Assembly: GCA_023846275.1 (NCBI GenBank)
Contig: CM043869.1
Coordinates: 19,067,501-19,131,500 of the forward strand
Origin: Vanilla planifolia
Lineage: Eukaryota; Streptophyta; Magnoliopsida; Asparagales; Orchidaceae
Length of the DNA: 64,000 bases
Direction: 5' to 3'
Below are positions 37,526 through 49,300 of the stretch, in pieces. The notes beneath the pieces were generated by a model. It saw nothing but the letters and a program-made list of their open reading frames with translations, had not been told where the DNA came from and made no database searches. Made by a program: the position numbers and the translations under genes. Every line of letters starts with the position of its first letter. Within the stretch, counting starts at the first letter, position 1.

Positions 37526-38212
37526 ATGAACTGGATGGATGCTGGCTGAAGGTTATTTGATATGATGATTGGATCCAGAGGATGATGATTCAAAGGGAAT
37601 CGGGCCCAGTAAGTATATAACATATAAAATAATGGAAATGGAAATTTGATATACATGTTTATCTGGTTTACTTTTGATACTGCATGACATTTGATATGAA
37701 GGTATTCATATGGTTTATTTTTCACCGCTTATGAGATGGATTTTGTTTTATCATGTTTCACGGCTTGTCTTTTATATCTGGAGATTTATTTTACTTGGTT
37801 ACATAATGGATTTATCTGCTGAGATATATATGTCTCATTAGTGCTTCATCACAGGTCATGTATCCACTACACCGAGAGCTGGGGATTATAATGGTACAGG
37901 AGAGGACTATACTCCTGACATGTGAGAGGGGATAGATTTTTGGTGGGAGTGGATTTGGTTTCATTTTGGTACTTTTTGGTACTTCAATTTTGTGGTTTAT
38001 TGTATATATATACAGTTTAATATACACATGTTTTCATTTCAGCTCCATGGTTTGGATTTGGTTAAAATGTTTTAAAAATATACCAGATTGGTTAGAGGGT
38101 TAGAATTGTCTCACCGTCGGGTCCCCACCTAGGCATGGTTTGTCTTCACTCGAGATTATTTCTTATGCAGCATCCTTAATTTACTGTAGTTGGTAAGGTG
38201 GGGTGCCTGACA

Positions 38213-38217
38213 GATTA
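38213..38217 (+). other. Target-site duplication of outer solo LTR, right copy (GATTA)
   Basis: Identical to 34140-34144 and immediately follows the terminal CA of the LTR. Confidence 0.85.
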
Positions 38218-38254
38218 GTTCCTATCCAATATGTACATCGTTATTGAGATTTTT

Positions 38255-38585
38255 TATTAATAGAATATCCTCTGCCTCTCCTTTGTTTGTAGCATTGATT
38301 TGTAGTGAAAACAATTTGTTCATTGTCATATTTGATCTTGTCAATGCTTTCACACACATATGTAGCACTCATTGCATTATGGATAAATGTAAATTCTCAT
38401 TACAAAATATTTTTCTCATGTGAAAACAAGATAAAATGTACATATAATCACGATATGTATAGGTAAATTAAGTAGACCAACCTAAAATACACAATGGAAA
38501 ATAAAAAAGTAGAAATATTTTGATGACATAGTTGTAATGTAATGAGCATATCTAATCCCATAAAGAATAGCTTCCAAGATTAACC
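38255..38585 (+). repeat. Old direct repeat, right copy
   Basis: Collinear with 33780-34110: TAATAGAATATCCTCTGCCT, GATAAATGTAAATT, ACAAGATAAAAT, GAAATATTTTGATGA and AAAGAATAGCT in order. Subtracting the LTR insertion, the two copies were originally only about 400 bp apart, so they form an old near-tandem repeat. Confidence 0.6.
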
Positions 38586-38700
38586 TAGTTAACATACTTT
38601 GCTATGAAGAAAATTGTCTTTGCCTGAATGTCAGAGAAAAGAGATGATAACCATAGGATGGTGGTGAACCATGATTAATGAGAATGTTGATTTCCTTTAT

Positions 38701-40521
38701 TTAGAGGGCTCGCCCCTTTACGATGTCTAAGCTCATTTCACTGGGATCCGTGGCTTGCAATTCCACTTGAATTCCATCAAGCTCTATCTTAAATCTATCT
38801 TTGGAGCTGGCATAGAGCATCTTACTTCTGACTCTTGATGTGTCCGGTGACCTACATATGATCAAAATCAGCAAATGAAACTATCCATATAAATAATAGT
38901 GCTTATTTCTACCAACAATGATTCACCTTAATGCTTAAATATGAAGATTTCATATGACTATTGGCTTTTCTTAAATGAATGATTATTGATGAAAATTTCA
39001 CCTTTTTTTTTGCCTACATAGCCCAGGTTCCATTTATTCAATAAATTTCTTGATACTTTGAAAAAAATATTATTTTACAATAATTGCAAATATACCAAAT
39101 GCAAAAATTGTGCAATGTCCCCAACTCTAATGCCTTTTTATGAGAAAGCAATTTAGAAGTTGATATTAGTTTATGATAGCAACAATAATTAATTAAACAC
39201 GATATTATGAGATAGCAAATTGTATGAACCATAAAAAAAGTGAAGAAAAGTTATTAAATTAACTATTAATGCAATTAACTAGCCTAAATTCCATAATAGT
39301 GGATTATATACAACAATAAGATTTGGTGCGACCATGTAAATCTTCTATGCCATTATTTGCCACAATAGACAAAATATTCCCTCCTCTATGATTATTTTTT
39401 GCCACCCCTCTTATCATAGACAATTTAATAATTCTTATCTTCTAATAAAAAATTTAATTAACATGTGACTAATATGTTAAATTCATCTAAACTTTTTTTA
39501 GATATAAAAAAATTGTTTTTGATGTTTTATCTCTTTATCTTTCTTATGATTATATGATCATGTTTTATATGACCTATAATAATGAACATTAGACAATTAA
39601 AGATGTAATGAGTATCAAGAACTTTGATTACATATAAACTACTAAATCTTTTTTCTTCTTACTTTTTTGTTCAAAGGAAAATATGATAAGAATAAGAACA
39701 TCATTCTTAAATTCTATTAAATATATTAAAATATAAAGTATTTTTTTGAAATTTACATATAATATAATGATAAACATATAAGAACAATAATTTTTTTTTT
39801 TCCAGAGAGAATGATAAGGGAGTAACACCATAAGATTCAAATTTGATACAATTATTAACCCAAAAAGTTAACTTAGTACGAAAGTCATTATTTGTATCTT
39901 TTGTAATAAATCATAATAAAAGACAATCACTACCCCATGAAAATACAACCCATATTAACTACTTATTCTTAACCCAACATCAATATTCATACTATTTGTT
40001 TAGAGATTAAATACATAAATTCATACATATTCAACTCAAAACCCTACATTATAGCATGTCAGAGTCATTTATGTACGAGCACATCTTAGTTTTCAGGAAC
40101 ATAACAAAAGAGTAAGATAAAATAGATTCTAATTGAAAACTTCGTTAACATGAAAGCTAGCAAATTTCTCACCAGGCAATGAAGAAGATCTTGCTTTTCT
40201 GGCAGTTCTCATCGGTGACAAAGTCGAAATCATAAACCGCATAGCGGCACTCATCGAGTGGCAGGCAACCGGTGAAATCGTCGTAGCTCTCCTCCGGCTG
40301 GCCGAGGCGATCCACGGTTATCTTCAAAGCCTTCTCGTCGAGCTTGTACACGATAAACCGGAAGTTGCGCTTTGCCTTCAGCTCCATGAACTTAAGCTTG
40401 CACTCATCGTCAACCGCTATTCCCGAAGCCGAGTTCGCCTTTGAAGAACACAGAACGAAGGCAACGTGGTGAAAACCGTTCCATGCAAGCATGAAAAGAG
40501 AGTGTGCGGAAAGCTTACCAT
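38701..40521 (-). CDS. Actin-depolymerizing factor (ADF/cofilin), complete spliced gene, 139 aa
   Basis: ADF binds G- and F-actin and promotes severing and depolymerization in the cytoplasm. Coding exons are 40521-40519 (only the ATG), 40438-40173 and 38851-38701 (stop TAA), giving 420 nt and 139 residues, the usual plant ADF size. The introns are 80 bp (GTAAGC...AAAG) and 1321 bp (GTGAGA...TGTAG). An intron directly after the ATG and another within a Trp codon are typical of plant ADF genes. The protein opens [15 protein letters not shown] and contains [18 protein letters not shown] and KSKIFFIAW. The G/F-actin-binding long-helix region reads [20 protein letters not shown], and the end is [15 protein letters not shown]...KGRAL. 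Ser6 in the N-terminus is the conserved phosphorylation site position. The RAL-type C-terminus and DFVTDENC resemble subclass II ADFs, many of which are expressed in pollen or root hairs; this assignment is inference. Confidence 0.95.
38852..40172 (-). other. ADF intron 2, 1321 bp
   Basis: AT-rich intron with GT-AG ends that splits a Trp codon. I saw no coding sequence, recognisable mobile element or RNA gene in it. Confidence 0.85.
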
Positions 40522-40800
40522 GTTTTTTGAAGAGAAGGATGCCCCCCCGTAGAGAATGGATGATGGAAAGAGGGAGGGTCAAGAAGGAGGAGGAGAAGAG
40601 ATTGATAAAGAGGGGTGGATGAAGAAGGAATGGTCTGTAGAATATTCTTCGACGTGGGTTTTGTATTTCGAGGGAAGAAACGTGGGGAGAGGAGGAATTC
40701 ATGGAGGGAAGGTGAGGAGATGTAGTGGAGAAGGATTGTTGCTTGCCACGTTTTGGGTTTTGTTTATATTTAGACCTAGGACCGAGTTTTCCTTCCATGT
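40522..40800 (-). promoter_or_regulatory. ADF 5' leader and core promoter region
   Basis: The minus strand upstream of the ATG is C/T-rich, as plant leaders often are. A TATA-like AAATATAAAC at about 40762-40771 lies roughly 240 bp upstream of the start codon. Upstream ATGs occur at 40798 and within the leader; the frame from 40798 stays open through the leader, intron 1 and exon 2. Confidence 0.4.
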
Positions 40801-40859
40801 CTTTGAGGATTTAGAGATTGCATTAGACAACCTAGCATGCACGGCACATTTCTTTAATC

Positions 40860-42300
40860 AATTCTCCAAAGTTTACATGAATGTCACTAAGGTATTTCTA
40901 TGTTCGCTTCCAAATTAGGTGTTTTGATTAAATTCTTACTAATATCAATAACACTAATGTTATTAACTTTTGATGGAATTCTTTTTACATAAATTTCAGA
41001 ATATTCTGACTAATGTTTTAGGTAAAATAGTTGTGCATGATAATTACAAACCACAATCTAATTTGCTTCTATCGTCAACAAAGCTATCAAATTTTGTTTT
41101 TTACTAAACAAAAATATTAATGAGTTACTAAAGAAATGACCACTGAGGTTAACTTATAATTAAACTTATCGGGTAACAAAGTTGACATCTGAATAACCTA
41201 TTAAGATTGATTCAATTGGAGTACTCTTGGGTTGTTACATACAAATATCTTATTTATTGATTATCTAAATGTTCTCTTTAATGATATAAATGAGATTACA
41301 TAAAATATGATTGAAAAACACTGCATTGATAAAATCATATTCATTATGTTTGGTCTTATTGTTAAATGGTAAAGTAACAATGTTATACCTCAAAATATTG
41401 TTTTATTAATTTCTTTTTTTTCTCACCTTTATCGAACTTTGATGAAATTTGTAGATGAATCAAATAGTTTTGCAAATTTCAAAGTCAAATTGCATTAGTT
41501 TATCAAAACTATTACATAGCGATTTATTTGTTGTTGCAAAAATTATGTCATTTAATAATATTTAGACTATTCATAATTTTTTTATTAAGCATAATTCTTA
41601 TGTACCTTAGCCTTTTGAAAATCATTTTCTAATAAAAAAAATTACACAATCATCCATATTAAGTCATGCAATAGTGTTAAACTGTATTATATTTTATCTA
41701 ATTTTAAAATATGATTTTGAAAGTGTGGTTCAATAAAGCCTCATGATTATTCTACAAAAGGTTTCTTTCTTAATATAATTATTAAAAATGTAAATCTAAT
41801 ATCCATTTAGATAAGCTTAAAATTCTTAGCATGCTTTGGTCCAAAAATTTAGGAAAGGTATTTTCATTTAATATAATTCTAACCATTTCAACTAAAGTTC
41901 TTTTTGTGTTTTATAATACTATTTTGTTGTGGAACTTTTAGTGATAAGAAGTTGTATTCGATTTTTTTTAATCAATTCTTATAAAATTTATGATTTTGAA
42001 ATTCATTTGGATAGTTTATACTTTAAAATCCATTTTATTTAACAACTTAACTAGAATTTTAGAGATTCATAGGCTTCATAAAAAAAAAGGAAAACAAATG
42101 TTAATCTAAAACTATTGTCGACAATTATGAATCTAAATTGTTTGCTACCTATCGATATGCAACTGGTTTTAGATGTTGCATTGTGGTCAACAAATGTGAA
42201 AGATTCTTTAATTTTTTTTATTTGGTAGACAAGTTTTAAATTAATCATTTTTATCATATCTTAAATAAGATAAATCTTTTATCAAATTTAGTTATGAAAC
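40860..42300 (-). mobile_element. Ty1/copia pol remnant (integrase, RT edge, RNase H)
   Basis: Minus-strand reading gives integrase sequence near 42051-42200 (CISIGSKQFRFIIVDNSFRL, then LFFYEAYESLKF). A decayed counterpart of the QNGVVERKNRTL...ARTMLNE motif lies near 41830-41900 (LVEMVRIILNENTFPKF). Near 40895-41230 is RNase H: SILIGYSDVNF, then LFSKKQNLIALLTIEANQ, YVKRIPSKVN and IDISKNLIKT. Most of RT is missing or unrecognisable. Stops are frequent. The RNase H end lies about 380 bp from the ADF start codon. Confidence 0.7.
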
Positions 42301-43104
42301 TCTCCATAAAATTCTCACATTTGTTTAGCCTCGTTTTCTAAGATATAAAATTTTACTAATTGAAAGTTCACATATATCTTCTTTCCCATCTCTTAGTATT
42401 TTCCTCTTAAGTGAATTTAAAGGATTTAATTTTTTTTAATTCAAATTAGGTCTAATTTGATATGTTGAATTAGAAAAATAATTACTTATTTAAGCTTCTA
42501 AAATTATTATATATAATAAGTTAATTTTCTAGCTTGAATTGAAGTAAAAGAAGTCTATTTTTCAAAAACTAAGTTCAAAGTAATTGGACCATCACATAGA
42601 CAATATGACAAAATAATAAGATTATGTTTGAATAAGAATTCATCTACATTACCCGCTTTAATAATATTTGTTTGATGACCTTGTTATTAATGTTGATGTA
42701 TGTATACGTGATTAAATCAATAAAATATAAAACACTAAAACATGCCAAACATATTTCAACAATAATTAAAAAAATAGTATAAATATTTCAATTAAATATC
42801 TATAAAATATTTTAAAGACATCATAAATTATTCTTAAATTATTAAAATCATTTGATAAAAAAATTAAAAACAATCCAATCTTCAGTTATTTTAATAAATC
42901 TATCCAATCTACTTCGTTGATATTTGCATTCAATCATATTTATATCTCTATCAAACTCAACAACATCGTAAATATTACTTAAATAAAATAATAATAAATC
43001 TAAATTAATAAATAATTATTTTATTATAAACTTTGTCATCATCAAAATTAACACAGGATTAAACACTCAGCATTGATATATAAAATTTCCAAAAAAAAAA
43101 TATA

Positions 43105-43106
<2 letters not shown>
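42301..43106. other. AT-rich sequence, no gene recognised
   Basis: Very AT-rich. It probably includes older parts of the copia remnant (gag/protease side), but no motif could be read with confidence. Confidence 0.5.

Positions 43107-43151
<45 letters not shown>
43107..43151. repeat. (TA)n microsatellite, about 45 bp
   Basis: A perfect TA dinucleotide run preceded by a poly-A stretch and an imperfect TATATC unit. It lies about 200 bp downstream of the GUX stop codon. Confidence 0.95.
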
Positions 43152-43152
<1 letters not shown>

Positions 43153-43351
43153 CTAAAAGTGCTAAATTGACCCAACTAAATGTTGGTCCGAGTTCACCAT
43201 AGAACAACTTTACACTCGACTGTATGGGTAACTTTCCTGTTGTGTGTGTGAGAAGTGGGCACCCCCATTTGGAAGAAAAGGAAGCAAGAATTCAACCCAC
43301 TAAATTGGGGGAAAAGAAAGCTGAAAAAGGAACGACAATCGAAAGAAATGT

Positions 43352-46300
43352 CTACAAATTGGAAAGAGCAACAGTCTTAGTGACATTTGAAGAAGGTGAG
43401 CCGTTGTTTGTCCAGTTTGTTTCCCCCCAGTGCCATAGCATGCTTTCCCAGAAGCAGAACTCTTCAAAGCAGATATGAAGCCTTGGGTCAGTTATGTTCC
43501 TCCTCCAATGGGCATCAGGGTAGTTGGCTTTCTCAGCCTGCCTTCGATCCCACTCTAAAGCAGCCTTCTGCTTTGATCTCAAAAGGCAATAGCTCTGAAG
43601 ATTCTCCGGCATGGCATCATGCACTCTCCACCATGTCGCATGTGCGACATCACTGGCGAACTCCTGCAGTATATCAACATTCCAATTGCAGTCGTAGTCT
43701 TTGAAGCACAGCCATGGCTTCAGTCCAAGGTAGTGTAGCACGTAAAGAACAGGTGGGTTTGCCCCAAACAAGAAAACCTTCTTTTGTTTGATCTCCTCAT
43801 CATCTCCCACCCAAAAATGCTTCAGAAAGTTCATGTGTTTTGGGATACGATGCCACCATGTGAAAATTTCGTTCAAGTAACCCTGGTCGCCTCCATTGTA
43901 GGATTCGATCTCATTTATATGCTCCATTAGCATCTGGAAAGTGCAGTTGGATGGTTCTAAGACCATTACACCCGAGTTAAAGAGCGTGGCATTGTTTCCT
44001 GTAGCTGATATTTCAGGCATCGAGAAGAGGAAATCAATGTTACGCAGGATGAGAAGGTCGGCATCGATGAAGATGATCTTATCATAGTCAGTAAGTTGCC
44101 ACAGCCGGAACTTGCTGTAGTTCCACTCATTATATGCATCTCGCTCGGCCTTGGGATTCCGGATCCTCTGAATTGTCCTCACTTCCCACCCAGCAGCTGC
44201 AAGGCCATTCCGATGGTGGCTGGTGATCGTTTCATCCACGAGTATCACAAGCTCCCTGGTAGAGCCAACCAAACGAATGCTTTGAGCAGCAGCAATTGCT
44301 CCACAAACATAAATGTGAGCAGAGTGAAGTATTGTTGCATATGCTTCACGACGGCGACCGTTTCCCGGCAAATAAGGCCTCACTGTGAGCAGAAGGCTAA
44401 TGGGTTTTCGCAGGTAAACAAGAAGATTGTAACAAAGAATAAAAAGTTAACTTACCATTTGTTTCAAGTGGAACTGCCAATTTGCAAGAGCCAACAGGAA
44501 GGCTGATCTTGTCTTGAAGAACTCCCGGGACAGGATTGTAAAGCCAAGAATGTCCTTCATGCATAACAAGGTCTTTACAAGAGAAAAGATTTGGCATTGG
44601 AAAGCAGTTTGTAACAAAAAGCACGTGGGCCTGGAACTGGCCAACACCAGACTGAACAGCAAGTTTAGCAGCTGTAAGCTGTAAATGCAATCTTGCAACA
44701 TCTCTTGACCAGTTCTTTGATGTTTTCTTACAAGGAAGCTTAACAGCGATTAGGTCAAATCGAGCATTTCTTGGCACTGTAGGATCAGGGAGATCTGGAC
44801 ATGTAGGCACTTCAGAGTCTTCCTCATCTATCCACTCTGGATAAAGGTCCTCCCAGGTTAGGTTAGCCTTGACAGCTTCTAAGTGCAAAACAAGCAACTC
44901 TGCACGATTTAATAACTGTTGCCAGAAGTTGATCTCGGTGATGTTGAAATTAAGAAGGCCAACTTTGATATTCCTTTTCCTGGCGTTCAGCTTCGCAACA
45001 CTTGTTGAAATTTGGGTCCAGTTAACATTTAGATCGGACAGATATCGAGAGTCAAAAACAGGCTTTTCCCATAACCAGCCAATGTCAAGAAACCTAGACC
45101 TGAAATTAAGATGTTAAATAGAGAATTGTGGATAAATTTCCTCTGTATCAATGGTTGATGGATTTGGTATACAGATCAATCTCAAAACATGGACAAGCAA
45201 CTTAATTATAGCAGAGAAAAATAAATGGTCTGCCACTTGAATTTGTCTACGGCTCTCGTTTTCAAAGTAAAAGCAATAAAAAAAACATGATTGTGCCTGC
45301 TTTTTCCAGTACCTAGTGCAAGCAGAAATTTTCTTCTTCAGAAACTAAAGGAGCTTATCAGCACATAACGAGATGGAGCCAAGTTTATAGCATCAAATTA
45401 ATTACTGCAATTTTAGTAATAATGTCTATATGAAGCTAGGCTTGATTGTCTAGTACACCATATGAAACCCACAGCAAATTTAGAGAAACCAAAAGTTCTT
45501 AATAGTTGAATACAACATTGCAGTCCGCTTTGGGTATCCAGCTTTCTAGTCTACATCAACCAAAGCAAAGGCAAAGTGCCCCTTGAGACTCCAAAAATTC
45601 CCCCAAGAAGAATACATACAGAGACAATGTTAACAAAAATTGGGCCAACTGTTTCAGGGCCGGTGGTAAAACCCAATCTACAGATGTCTATTATTTGACA
45701 CTTCTATAATTTTTCCTGTTGATAGGTTGGATTAAGAATTTGATTTGTCCTTTTAAGAAGATAGAAGTGTCAAATTGTGAAGAAATTCTATTTGAAAGAA
45801 TTTCAGGATTTTAATAGAAAAATTTTAATTGAATTATTAAAGCTTTAGTTTGTTGCAATGGATGCTACCATTGAGCTTAATGAACTTCACGGGTTGTGTT
45901 GAATTGCAAAGACCAAAACCGTCTTTTCCATAGATTCATTGAGAAATGGACCAGCCTTACGACCAACATAATTCATGTTGATCATCTAGGATGATCTTCC
46001 ACATAGATGAATTCCCTCCAAATTTACTAGATTATTATTTTTCTATTGTTATTATTAATGTCCATCTAACTTCACTTGGATTAGTTTGAATTCAAATTTT
46101 GAAGGCTATTTTGTTAGACTTATCAAGAAGACCCCTTGAGCTTCAAGAGAACTACAAATAGAATGTTTTAGAATCGAGGATTCACAACTAACGAAATTTG
46201 GGTTTGTCTTCGATGAAGCCATACTCAACGAAACTTTGTTGTCTTCATTGGTGATGTATTCTACTAAAGATTTCCTATATTGATTCGTGGTGAGTACTCT

Positions 46301-49300
46301 TAAATAAACTCATAGAGGATTATCTTTGCCATGTCCTAGAAACCATCCACTATTGGACCACATCGCTGCATTCCCTGTAAGTTTTTGATTCTACAACCAA
46401 TTTAAACCCTCTCGACCATATGATGGCCTTCACCTGCATAACAAGAAACGAAGTGAAACATGACCACCCAGCCAACTTTCTTGTACATATTGTAGCATTA
46501 GTAACATTCCCAAGTAGTTTATATATTTTGTTATGTGAATGTTAGCATGTTTGTGTTTAGATGACTCCAATATATGGGTATATTTGAGTTACACTTTTTT
46601 TAGTCAAAAAGGTGCACACCATTATATATATTACATTTTTGGAGACATTTTCCTATGATCTATATATCATACCATATTATAGGCTCAACTAAAAAAATTG
46701 TACAAAAGTCATGGAAGCATATATCGTCATGGGGAACCACATCCCAAAAAAAAGTCTTTCTTTAAAGACAATAGTTATGCCCAAATTTGAACCTTGCATT
46801 ATCCTTTAAAAGGCAAGATCAACACTACATGACATCTTATAATCAATATAAAATATTTAATAAATATGCAAATAGTACATAAAACATCACTATTATAACT
46901 TCAGTGGCTTTTAAAGCATAAATAAATCTTTAAAGGTAAAAAATAAATGAAAGATGAAGTTGAGGAAATTTTGTAAATAATAAATACAATACCTTGATGG
47001 TGACATGGGTGAATGTTCGTTGTTAGACACCGGTGAGAAGATATACATCAGAAAAGCCCCACAAATGATAATCAACAGTGTAGAATTAAGTACACGAAGT
47101 TTGCAACTAGAGCTTCTCTCATGGAAGGGTACAATGAACTTGTTCACATCTTTAAGATCTCTATTCCTATGATGCTTCCTTTTGCTTGCTTCATCACTAC
47201 CAATATGAACAATTAGTTACTTAAACTCAGTAAAGAATACCATTCAACATAATTAAGTACAAAATAAGCAAAAGCAGCGTACCCTAACAAAGAGGTACAC
47301 AGACAAGATTAAAAAAATCCATCTATTTAATCCACAAAGCAAATGCACATACAAAAAAATAAAAAGAACAAGGGCAGATAATGGTGAAATATCAGCCATT
47401 CACCCTGGAAACATTTTTGGCACAAATGTCAGCTAAACGTGATTTGCAAAATGGCGGTAGTCTGTTTATGAATTTTTGCTCGGTAACATTATGACATAAA
47501 TAATTGCTTAATAAACCTATGTTGAACACTTAATCCCCCTAGAATTTTTTTTTTATTCAAAATGAGGCATTACTTCAATTTTATTTTATCATATGAACAT
47601 CCAATCAATCATCCAACAGCCAAATTATTAAGAAATAGGCATGTTATAACTTGAATGTCACTCCTAACAATGCGTTATTGATGTTTTTGTTTATGATTCC
47701 CTCCTTTCCTTTGAAAATGTTTGATAGAAAAAACATCTTTGTAATGTAGGCATCAACACATCCATTGAAACTGCATAGATGGGAGCCTTTCCTAACAAAA
47801 TATTTGATAGAGAGAATTATAAAAGTATGCATCAACAAATCTATCAAATTTGAATAGATGGGAACCATCCCACATTAAAAAACCTGATAGAAACAGTCTC
47901 TGTGCAATATATAAATCAACAAATCCACCTAATCTACATAGATGAGAGCCTCACATAGGTTGCATCCTAAGCTTATTATCTCATATATTGAAGTCCCACT
48001 AGAACATCATTAACTTCAAAATATAAAGCAATATTGCACTAAATAGCATGAAATCACTTGCTTGTTCATCCTTCTAAGAATAAGTTTGACAACTGTTTAA
48101 GGCCCAAGTCCTTGTCTAGCAAAACATCTATAAGACACACTATACCACACACACCCTGCATTGCAAAATAGCTGTTATAATAATGTTATTCTTGTTGATT
48201 CATTTTTCAATAGTTGAAAAGGTATAGGGATTTATTTATCAACACAAATTGAGAGAGCTACAAAAAGTTGTAATGAAAAAATAGAGCAAAGAGGGTCTTG
48301 GGTGGATTGATTGGAAGAGGTTTTGATGCGTTTGGATTGACTTAAAAGGTTTTGTTAAGAGATATATCTATAAGAGAAAAAACTAGACTTTGATTGAAAG
48401 AGGGATTTAAGGTGCCTTTAAGTTTTGAGACTCAAAAAAGAATTAAGATTAGAGGATAAATTAGAGTTAGTTTAAGATTTCTTGAAATTTGCAATAAAAT
48501 TTGAAGGATTTCATAAATGTGAAAGGTAGTAAGTATATATAGAAAAAAAAAGCTTGTTTAACCATATTTTGAAAAATCCTTGTAAGGATAGAGAGTAAGG
48601 GTCAACAAAAGATATTTCGTGCTAAAAGATAGGGTTTAAATGTGATAGTGAAGGTATGTATCTTGAACTGTTATATGACTATTGTTCAAAGAGAGGTTTG
48701 TTTCTCTTAAAGCCAAGAAGAGAGAGGAATTCAATCAAAGGAGGGTAAAGGGGGGGTTAAGGTGTAGTGATGAAATAGAGATAAAGGAAGAGATTTTAGA
48801 GTCATCCAAGCAAAGACTAATGATGAACAAAAAAATATAAAAAACAATGGAAGAACACGAAAACAAAAAAGAAAAAAAAAAGTAAAAAAAAGAGGAAGAT
48901 GATAAATGAGAAGAGCTAACCACTCAAATGAGAAGTGATAGTGAAGGTATGGTCTTGGATTGTTAAATGGCTAGTGTTTTGAGAGAGGTTTGTTTCTCTC
49001 AAAACAAAAAGGAGAAGAGAAAGGGATTCAAGCAAGGATTAATGATGAAGCCAAAAATAGAGAAAAGAAAGGAAGAAGAAGAAAACAAAAAAGAAAAAAA
49101 ATAGAAGAAAGAGAAAGAAGATAGATGAGAAGATCTAACTACTTAATCTCTTTTAGATGGCAGTTAATTACCGTTTACATCCAACCTTTTATTGGCTAAC
49201 CACTATACCAAGGAATTCACACCAAATTATGCAAAGCAAAAAAAAGGTATCTCAACTCAACATATTTTTATATTCATGAATTTAAAAGACACTTATATAT

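Larger units (their letters stand above)
34145..38212 (+). mobile_element. Outer solo LTR (TG...CA), interrupted by a nested LTR
   Basis: The element begins TGTAACAGCC, ends GGGGTGCCTGACA and is flanked by perfect GATTA duplications. Removing the nested insertion and its extra 5 bp leaves about 2.1 kb. There is no gag, pol, primer binding site or internal second LTR, so a solo LTR left by unequal recombination is the simplest reading. Length and the TGTAACA...CTGACA termini suggest a Ty3/gypsy long-LTR family (Tekay/Del type), which is inference. It contains a CpG-rich block with repeated CGGTCCAGC motifs (36658-36890) and a 96-bp tandem duplication. Confidence 0.85.

Noticed and set aside
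40169..40798. A 209-codon open frame covering the ADF leader, intron 1 and exon 2
   Set aside because: It is explained by read-through of the spliced ADF gene: a canonical GT-AG intron after the ATG gives the conserved MANSASG start. I kept only the intron-retention idea as a finding.
44096..44506. 136-codon plus-strand open frame
   Set aside because: Antisense shadow of GUX exons 3 and 4.
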